The position numbers were made by a program, and so were the translations under genes. Under the pieces are notes generated by a model. The model worked only from the letters and a program-made list of their open reading frames with translations. It was not told the DNA's origin and did not search any database. A DNA stretch of 10,194 nucleotides from Thermogutta sp. (GTDB lineage: Bacteria > Planctomycetota > Planctomycetia > Pirellulales > Thermoguttaceae). Each line of letters starts with the position of its first letter. Position 1 is the first letter of the stretch. Of the stretch, positions 1 through 9,400 are shown piece after piece. The DNA lies in assembly GCA_012798155.1 (NCBI GenBank), contig JAAZNR010000281.1:1-10194 (forward strand), read 5' to 3'.

Positions 1-491
1 CCCACGTCCATGTCGCTGGCGGTGCTGAAGTCGAACCGGACACGCAGGTTGTCCTGACCGGCGAACTGGCTGAGATCCAATCGGGCCTGACGCCAATTCC
101 CTCCCAGGTCGATGACCTCTCGGATGTACCCGCCGTACGGCCCTTGGTCGCGACTCGGAGCGATAAGACTGGCGTCGTTGAGGTCCGTATTGGTAGCCAA
201 CAGCGTCCAATCGGCGCCGTCGTTGGAGATGAAGACGCGGGCGCCGTCGAAATCGCTGCTGTTTTCGGTATCCGCGAAATAGTTGAAATAGAGCGTGGGC
301 TTGTCCGCTTCGCTGTATCCCGCCAGGCTGAACGTGCCGCTGGTCAGGCTACCGTGGGCACCGCCCGGCAGGTTGTAGGTCATCAGCCGGCTGCCGTCAC
401 TACCGCGATCGGTGGTGAAATTGATGGCACCGGGCTGAGATTGATTAGCATAACCATCGATGGGGTTGTCCAGCCCGAAATAATAACTTCG
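1..491 (-). other. Domain: jelly-roll, MAM / immune-inhibitor-A C-terminal-like, cut by left edge
   Basis: Residues 3235-3397. It holds SYYFGLDNPIDGYANQSQPG (3236-3255), GSLTSGTFSLAGYSEADKPT (3281-3300), LYFNYFADTENSSDFDGARV (3301-3320), FISNDGADWTLLATNTDLND (3321-3340), and NWRQARLDLSQFAGQDNLRV (3366-3385) with RFDFSTASDMDV. The order 'G.L.S..f.l.g...p.L.F.y....e...D.a.V.IS.dG..W..l', then 'W....iDLS.faGq..v.vRF.f.s' is that of jelly-roll ligand-binding modules found after secreted peptidases. The domain continues past the left edge. Confidence 0.7.
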
Positions 492-3400
492 GTTCCCCTC
501 CAACAGCGGATTGTAGCCTTCCGCGGGGACGCGGCTGGCATCGTACGTTTGGTAGATGCCGTGCCCTTGATCGTTCTTTCGGCTCTCGGTCCAGTGCCAC
601 AGGTTGTAGTCGATGGGCGAGAAGTCGATCCCGTAAATAGTCCCCACCGTGGCCGGGTTGACGCTGCTCGCCCCGTCCAGAAAGACGCCCAAGAGATCGC
701 CCGTGGCCTTCAAGGGGTCGCGCGACGCGCTCAAGGCGTAGACGTTTCCCGCCATGTCGGACGCGAAAAGGGTCTCGGCGTACTTCCCGCCTTCGGCGTT
801 CTGCGGACCGGTCGCCAACCCCGAGAAGGCGATGGGTTGGCCGGTGGTCGGATTGACGACTTGGCCGATGTAGTGGAGCTGCGGCCCTGCGCCGGGAACA
901 CGGGTGAAGTACCGCGGTCCGCTCTGCGGATCGACCGGTGTGAAACCCCACGAACCGCCGTTGGCGTGCGCGGTGACGTTGGTAATGTAATACAGTCCGC
1001 CGGCATCCGAAACGGCGTACAGCGTACTTCCGATATAAGCCATGCCGGTGATGTTACCGCCCACCCCCTCGCCCGCGAAATCGAGCTGGGGAGCGGGGGC
1101 GGTGAAGACGGGACTCCCCGAAAAAACACCGTGCAGTTGCACCGTCGCGCCGTAGACAGTCGCTACTACCGTGAACGGATCGCTATTGATGGCGGCTTCC
1201 ATCGCTTGGGCGACTTGCTGTGCCGTGTAGCCCGCCCCGATCGGGACGCGAACGCGTCCCGCCGTTACGCCGTGGGTGCCCGCGATCTGCGTTAGCGGCG
1301 CCGTGGAAGTAAACGATTCGGCGTTGAGGAAGGTAAGGCGGTCGCCCGGACTGTTGGGGTTGGCCACGGTCGTGGATCGAAATGCGTAGCTTGCGTCGAT
1401 ACGGTCCGCCGCCGGAAAGACCAGGTTCTGGCTGGCATCGACGATCGATTCGATCTGTTGGCCGAGCTGTTGCGACGTCCATGTCTCCTCGAAGGAAATC
1501 GGAATCCGCCCAAAGCTCACACCGTGGGTGCCTTGGATCGCCACCTGGGCCGGATCGCTCGTGGCGGGCGGAGTGATTTGCGAATCGTTGACCAGCGTGA
1601 CACGATTGTTCGCGGAAGTTGCGACCACCGTGAACGCACCCTGGGCATTGATGGCGTTGACCAAGGCGTCGGCCAGGATCGTGCCCGTGTCGCCGTTATT
1701 GAAGCCGATACGGACGTGGCCGTTGTTCGTCAACGCATTGTTGTTGTCGAATTCGAAGGTCACGGAGGCGTTGCCGCCGCCGGGCGCGGTCCCGAAGATG
1801 GTGACCGTCACGCCGTCGAGCGAAGGGCCCGCGGAAGCCGGGAGGACGACCACCGGCCCGCTGTCGAATTCGAACGTGGAGGTCTGTCCGTTATTGACGT
1901 TGACGAGACTGAAGGTCTGCCCGTCGCGAAAGGCCGTCGCGCCCTGGGGATCGATTTGGACGTCAAGTCCCAGATCGAATTCGAATTCCACCTTAACGGG
2001 AGGGTCGGCGTCATCCGTCACGGAGAACCAATCGCCGTCGGCAAAGTCGCGCGGTTGGACTCCGCTGCCGGAGTAGATAGGCTCGGTCTGGGAGGCGGGG
2101 TTGGCGATCAGGGTCGGCGCGGTAAACAGTTGCCCGACCGGCACGATATTGCTGAATAGGCGATCCCCGGACGCCCGCACTCCCTGATTGATGAGGTAGT
2201 GATTGATGGCCGTGCCTGACGGCGACAGAATCCACACCAAGTTCTGTCCCGAGGTAATGCCCGCGACGCCGCCCAGATCGGGGTTCGGCACGTTGCCCAC
2301 GATCATCACTTGGCGTCCAAGGTTGCCCGTGTTGGCCGGATTGTGGACCATCGCCTCGACGTACAAACTGTTGTAGGGATCGTTTTGCAGAGCGTTCAGG
2401 TTGTTGGGATCGCGGCGGATGATGTTGATCCCCGTGTCCTGGTCGACCAACAAGTTATTGGCGTTACCCGTGTCGAATTCGCGATAACGGGGGTTGAAAT
2501 CGTCGCCGGGGCCTTGGGTGACCGTCATCAGCCGGCCGTCATTCCGCATCGCGATGTCGTGATACACAATGGCGGGGCTACCGGGCAGATACGAGTCGGA
2601 CCAGTCCGTAACGTCCGTCTCGACTTGGCCCGTAAAGGGATCCACCGTGAAGAGGTCAATATCGGTGAGGGTATAAAAGACCACGTCGCCTAGTTTGAAT
2701 TCGTCGGGCACCAAGCTGAGTCGTTGCTGAGTAGCCGTGACATGCGAGGCGGGTCCCTGCTCGATGTGTTCCTCCACGATTCGGGCCACGGAGTTGACCG
2801 GCTCCATGCGAACGAGCGGATTTGCCGCGGAGTCGTCGCTCCAAGTTCCCCCGATGACGGAGGACAGGACTTCCGGCGTGGCCAGCGCCGAGGTGACGGC
2901 CACGTAATACGTGGTATTGGCGCTTTCCGGCAGGTAAACCGGCCCGATATACGGATCGCGATTCCCTACGGAGCCGCGATTGAGGTCCTCGATGGCGTTC
3001 CCCACCACCAGCGCCATGTCGTCGGCGATGTTGGAATCATTGCTGCGGAGGATCAGTCGGCCCTGGCTGTCGAAGACCCAGATGGCCAGATCGGGCCGCG
3101 CCATGCCGTCCGCGTAGTCGATGTCGAAGATGGTGGAGAAGATGCTCCCCAAGTCGTTCAACCCGCCGATCGACTGGATGCCCTGCAAGTCGATCTGGAA
3201 GCTATACCAGTCCACATCGGTCCGGCCGCTCAAGTAGCCGGCCACCGAGATGGTGTTGCGGTCCATGCGGAGCAGGTTGCCCAGCGGTTGCGCATTGCCG
3301 ATGGTGTCGTTGATTGCCGACGTTTCGGCGGCCTCGCCGAGCAGGGGGTGATGTTGCGGGAAGCCCAGCACCTCGACGCCGTTGGTGGCGTAGCGGACAT

Positions 3401-6400
3401 CGGCGTACTTGACGGCGGACCCCGCCACCTCCTGTATTTCGCGGAGGCGGACCTGCAACTGGTAGTTGCCAGCCGTGTTGGCCAGGAGCCGCAGGGGCGA
3501 GGTGAGGGGGTTGAATCGGGCGCGGACGCCGTCCAGAAAAATCTTGCCGTTTTCGTAGCGAGCGGTGATTTCGAAGTTTCGGGCCGATTTCTGGGCATTG
3601 ATCACCGCACTGACCGCAGCGGCGACCTGGGCGGAGCTCATGCCGTCGTTGACGGCCACGCGGACCGCCGCCGGATCGGAGAGCGTACCGTCCTTGTCGA
3701 ACTCGAAGACGATGCTCTGGAAGTCGTCGGAGACGATGAATTGAGCGCCGTCCGCAATCGCGGCCCCCGAGGGAATATCGGCCACGGCGATCACGCTGCG
3801 GACGCGAACGTAGTAGGTGCGGACTTCGCCCGCCGGCCCGGGAAGGATCAACCGCATGCCCGGGTCGCGCGGATTCATGCTGTAGAAATCGCCTTGCTCG
3901 GCGGGATCGCTGGAGGTCGAGCGGACCCAGGGGTCGCGATTCATGGGGTACGTGAGGGTCGTCACGGATCCTTGCGGGGTCTCGGTCAGGGAATTATCGC
4001 TGCGGGCGAGGACGTTGCCGTCGGCGTCGATCAATTCGATGATCGTATCCAAGGCGAACGTCGTGCGGTCGATGTCGATCCAGATTTCGGTCCCGGCCGC
4101 CGCGTCGAAGCTGTAGACGTCCGAGTCGGTCCGTTCGTCATAGCGGACGGAGCCGTGGATATCGAACCCCAGCCGCAGGTTGTCGTCGCCCGCCTTTTCG
4201 TTGGGCGCCAATTGCCCCATGGCTTGGGCCTGTTGCGGATAGGCGTTGACGTCGGTCACGCTGCCGGTGGCCGTCTCCCGTTCGACGATCGTGGCCAGGT
4301 TGCGATCGTGGCTGTAGCGATCGAAGCGGATGCTCCGCCACTGGCCGGGCGCGGCCCTGCTCGAGCCGTCGCCGTTGGTGTCGTACTGCGGATTGCCGAA
4401 GATGTCGAGACCCGCGCCGACCAAATCATCGGCCAGGGAAGTCAGCACCACCGGATAGCCCGGTTGGCCGACGACCTGAAGAATGCCGCCGATCCGGTCG
4501 TCGTATTCCAGCGGCCGACCGGACGCGGTGAATCCGGCGTCTTGCCCCCAGAGTTTCACTACCAAGCTTTGGGTGGGAGCGCTTTGCAGCCGCAAGCCGC
4601 CTTCGTGGTGGTAATTTCCGACCACGATCTCGCCGTACACCGCGTGCACGATGTCGGTGTCGTCCCAGACGCCTTGCGTGGTCAGCTCGCCCGCCCGGAC
4701 CTCCATCGCGTTCCGTTCGTTATCGGTCATGCGGTTGAGCGCGACCAACGGCCCGCGGTTGCCGTCGAACTGCGAGAACACGTCGATTTCGCCGGTGCTG
4801 CGCCCCCAATCGGGCACTTCCCAGGCGTTCAGCGCGTTGATGTCCGCGGAGATGATGTGGCCGGAATTATCGACGAAGCGGTTGTTGACGATGACGGGCT
4901 GGGCGCCGCGGACGTAGATCGTCGCCGGCGTGATGAAGCCGCGGCCGTTCCGGTCGCCCGCCGCATTGGCGCCGTTGTGCTCGAATCGCGTGTTGGCGAC
5001 ACGGACGTGTGCCTGCCGGATTTCGATGGGGTCGAAGCCTGCGAAGCCGCCCTCGATCGCGGTCTCTCCGCCGGCGTAGGCGATGATCGCTTGGTCGATG
5101 CTCCCCTCGGACAGCGGGGCGAAGCCGATCCCGCCCCAATCACCCTTGCCCGGCTGCTGCCCGCTGGTGTTCTGGGCCGTGTTGAAGGTTCCTCCCGCCC
5201 CGTAGCGATTGTCGAGCACGGAGGTGAAGACGACCTTATAACCGGGCACGGTCTCGGCGAATCCGGGGCGTCCCTCGGCGATGAGCTGCGCACCGACCTC
5301 GGTCTCGATGCGGCTGCCCTGCAACTTGACGATCACGCCCGGATCGACCTGCAAGCGGGAGTCGGTTCGGGCCTCCAAATTCCCCAAGCCCTCGATTTTC
5401 AATTGAGCGCCGCGCTGCGCGAGATTCACGCTGCCGCCGACGGCATTCGCCGCCACTTCCAGGCCGCGCGAGTCGGCCGCCTCATTGATTTTCGCGGCCA
5501 AGGAGGCGGCTACTTGCGACGCGGAATCCGTTAGGCTGAACGGCACTGCGATGCGGCCGGCCACCACGCCGTCGCCGTTATCGAACTCGAATACGACGCG
5601 AGTCCGACCGTCGAAGATCGAGAAGTACTGTCCGTCCAGATCGACGACCGCCGCCGAGGTCTCAAGCCGGAAATCGTCGGCCAGGGAGACGTTGGGAGCG
5701 GTCGATGCCCGCTCCATGGCACCGCCCGGCGTACCCGCGACGGCCAAATTCTCCGGCACGTAATGGACGATATCCCAATCATCCCAGCGGCCGAAGGTGG
5801 TGAGCTTTTTCGTGGCCCCGCCGGCGGGAGTCTTGATGCGGACGTACAGGCCGTTGATCGAGTTGTCCACGACGTAATTGCCGCGGATCACGGGGCCGAC
5901 GCGATCGTACTCCACGGTGTAGGGCTGCGCCGGGTCCCAGCTCTCGAACTTCGTGTCCGCGAAGCTGTTGGGATCGGCCGACATGGCGGCGTCGGCACTC
6001 CGCGTGACGCGGTTGAATACGACGGTGGGCCGGGCCTCGACCATGTGGATCGGGTTGTACACCGATCGCACGCCGTTCACGATGACTTCGCCGCCGCCGT
6101 AACGCATGTCGGCGTGGCTGACGTAGTTCAGAAAGATGCCCTGATCTTCCAGCACCTGCCGCGGCGGCAGCCCGCTCGCGGGGTCGTAGTTCCGGATGTA
6201 CTGATAATCGAGATCGTTGCGGAATACGATCCCGCCCCAATCGCCGGAGGCCGGCACGGTGTCGTTGGTCGGCTCGGGATCGCGTCCGAGCGATTCGTCG
6301 TAATACGAGGTGAAGTAGACGGGCAGACCGGGGATGCCCAGCACCTGCAAGGCCCCGCTGCTGCGGTCGATGCCCTCGGCCAGGCTGCCCACGGTGATAT

Positions 6401-9400
6401 TGGAGCGGAAGAGCTTGATCACGGCCCCGGCGTCGACCATGACGGTCACGCCCTGCGGCACCTCCATGCGAACGCCGTCGGCCATGGGGGCATTGTCCAC
6501 CAGACGCCGCCCGATCTCGTAGGGGACGTTGTCCTGCAACGTAGTCGGAGCATTCGGATCATCGTTGGCGAAATTGTTGCCCACGATTCGCACGATCTGG
6601 TTGGGCTGCGCCGCCGCGAACGCGCCCGAGATCGTTGTGAACGGCTTGCTCAGCGAACCGTCCGGCGAGGCATTGAAGGACAACTTGTCCACGAAGATGG
6701 TATTCGCTTCCGACTGGACGTTGAACCAGAAGTTGTACTCTCCGCCCGGCACGCCGTCCAAGTCGCCGTCCAAAAACAGCCCCGTCGAGTCGATGATCAT
6801 CGACGGATCGGCGGTGTTCGGCTCGCGGAAGGTCGTCGGATTGTTGGGATCGACCCCGCCGGGCGTGAAGTTCAATCGCAGCTTGTAGTCGCCCTGAGTA
6901 ACGCCGCCGATGCCGGAATCGTCGATGCTGGGATCGTACTGCGTGTTGCCGGAAGCACTGACCCCGATGAAGTACGTCCCCGCCGGGAGGTAGATTTCCA
7001 GGGCGGAATCCTCACTGTAGAAATCGTCGTTCCGGGCGACGACCTCGTAGGTGGTCTCGACGTACTCTTTCTCGACGGGTACGCCGTTTTCGATCACGAC
7101 ATATTGGCGCAGGGTATCCACCTGGCGATAGAGCGTGATGGCGGCGTCGAGCATGCTGGAGTTGCCCATCCGCTCAGCCAGGATCTCGGCACTCACCATG
7201 CCCCGTTCCTGGAGGTCGAAGCGGTACATGTCCACGTCCATGCTGTCGGGACGGTACATGTGGCGACCGTGAACGATGTCGGCCATGCCGGGAAAGACCG
7301 GCTCGAAGGTGCCGGTCGGCGTGGTGACGTCCTCCGAACTTCCCATGATCACGAACGGCGAGAGATCATAGCTGTGCCCATAGCCCAGCAAGTGGCCGAT
7401 TTCGTGCATGGCCACCTGGAACCAGGCGCCGCCGAACTCGCCGGCGCCCCAGTTTTCGGCGTAGTCCATGACGGCCACGCCGCCGCCCGCCACGCCGCCC
7501 ACGCCCCCCGGACCTGATTGCAACCCCATGAGGGCCAAATCGCCGGTGATGATCGCCAGTCCGCCGATCTCGCTCTCGTAGAACTGAATTCCTAAATACT
7601 CGCCGTAAATCGCGAAGATTTCCCGCGTCCGCTGCTTCTGGGCCTCCGTGATCAGATTGAAGCTACCCGTGGGAAAGTAAAATGGGATGCGCGGGATGTT
7701 GGTCGCACCGTCCGGGCTGGACTCGCCCGACAGGTAGTGATCCTCAATCAGGATGCTGTCGTAGTTCGGGAGATCGCGATGTCCGGGTTCGTCGATCGCG
7801 CCGGGCCACTCCAGCGTGTAGTCTTGCGGGATAATGGCGCCGGAAATGATGACGCTCTGCGGCGCGCCCGCATTTCCTAACCCCGAGACCAACAAGGAGT
7901 CATAGAAGGACGACCCGGCGTCCGGGCCTTCGCTCATGTTCCAAGTCTGGACCGTTTGATACCGGCTCCCGATCCGCAGTCGAGCTGCGCCGCTACCCAG
8001 CTCGGCCAAGTCCTGGCCGAAATCCAGGGTCGCCATATTCGCGTCGGGGTCGTAGGTCACGGAAGTCGGCAAGACGACCGTGTCGTCGTCGGGTTGCGCG
8101 GTACCTTGCGTGAAGATAAGCTGGTAAAACTCGGGATTGGTAGCCGCGTTCGTGTCGAGGAGATCGTTGCTGAAATAGACCTCGATGATACTCCGCTGCT
8201 GTTCCAGGCTGCGGACTTGGAAGTTGCTCGTGCGCGGATCGAAGGCCGCCGTCGCGCCGCTCAAGGTAATCAGCGCCGCAACGGGATCCGGAGTGACCGT
8301 CAGATTCAGCCCCTGGCCGATGATGGCTGCCGCGACCGCCGAGGTGACGGTTGCGGCCGTATCCGTAGCGCCGAAGGGGACCGCGATCCGGCCGGTCTGC
8401 ACGCCGTTATTCAGGGCTTGATCCTCGAACTCGAAGGTCACCTGAATCGTGCCGTCGCTGACCGCGAACGTCTGGCCGTCCGTAATCTGGCTGCCGGCGG
8501 GTACGGTTACGTGAATGTCGCCGCGATACACCGGTTGCGGGACGACGGCGAGAATCTGCGGTCCGAGGTTGACGTCGAACTCCAACGTCAAGTCCTGGCC
8601 CACCCCCAAATCGGGATCGAAACGGAAGGGAACGGGAGGCGAGTCCATATTCGTCAGCGGATTCTCGCCCGTGCCCTTGATGATCAAGTGATATTTGTCG
8701 TCGGGGAGGTTTTCCGCGAAACGTACGATCACTTCGTTCGGCCTGTCGCCGATACCGACGTAACCGATGGGCACGGCGACCTCGTTGCCCTCGGCGAAGG
8801 AGTCATCGCCCCCTGCTCGAACGAATTGGATCGCGCCCAACGTGTTCGGATCGAGTTGTTGGCCCTCATTGAACCGCAAGATCAGCTCGCGCGGAGCGAC
8901 GTTCAGCTCGGTCCCTTCCTCGATCAGGCTTCCTTCGTTGGGAATGACGGCGACGAGATCCGGCGGTACGCTGGGGATTTGCTGCCCGTAGACGGATAAG
9001 CGCCAAGAATTCAGTTGGCCGACCGTGCCGGTGACCCGATCGCGGACGATCAGCGTCCAGTCTCCGCCGGCCGATTCCCCCCAATTTCTGGCGGTGGTGA
9101 AAGTCCAGCGCATCCCGGTCTCGAACGGATCGTGGACGTGCGGTTCCGCCAAGACGGACTGCGTGCCGGAAGGCGAGACCAGGATGATTTCCAGGTCGCC
9201 CGGGTTTTGGTGGGTAATGTCCACCGTGACCTCGGCCCACTCCACGTGGTTGATCGTGGGCGCCATGCTGACCACCGAGGAGATGCCGGCCGGGTTGCCA
9301 TCTGGAATGACCCGGCTGACGCTCATCGTGCCGGAATCGAGGACCAATTCCGGCCCCACGGTCTTCCATGTTCGAGCCGCGGCGACGGCGGCCTCCGCGT

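Noticed and set aside
1518..1532. GTHGV in R6/R7 read as a second subtilase His motif (HGT-like)
   Set aside because: The order is GTH-G, not HGT-x-V-A-G. There is no accompanying Ser or Asp motif, and the surroundings align with FEFD module halves instead.
144..2159. Plus-strand open frames of 383 and 233 codons near the left edge
   Set aside because: Both are antisense shadows in the same register (the first stops at a sense CTA codon at 1293-1295). No conserved motif or ribosome binding site context was seen.
2724..5534. A 936-codon plus-strand open frame starting with ATG
   Set aside because: It is codon-aligned antisense to the real gene. Stops in this frame arise only where the sense strand uses TTA, CTA or TCA, which this GC-rich gene rarely does. 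The translation shows Asp/Val/Gly/Arg-rich antisense composition with no recognisable domain, while the minus-strand frame gives clear peptidase, PPC and beta-helix motifs.
7467..7514. Gly-rich stretch before the HExxH helix as a low-complexity repeat or misassembly
   Set aside because: Matrixin-type domains carry a flexible Gly-rich segment here, and the frame stays open and continuous through it.
5763..7517. A 584-codon plus-strand open frame
   Set aside because: It lies in the same antisense register and directly opposes the metzincin, PPC and beta-helix coding sequence, with no motif of its own. It ends where the sense strand has a TCA codon.
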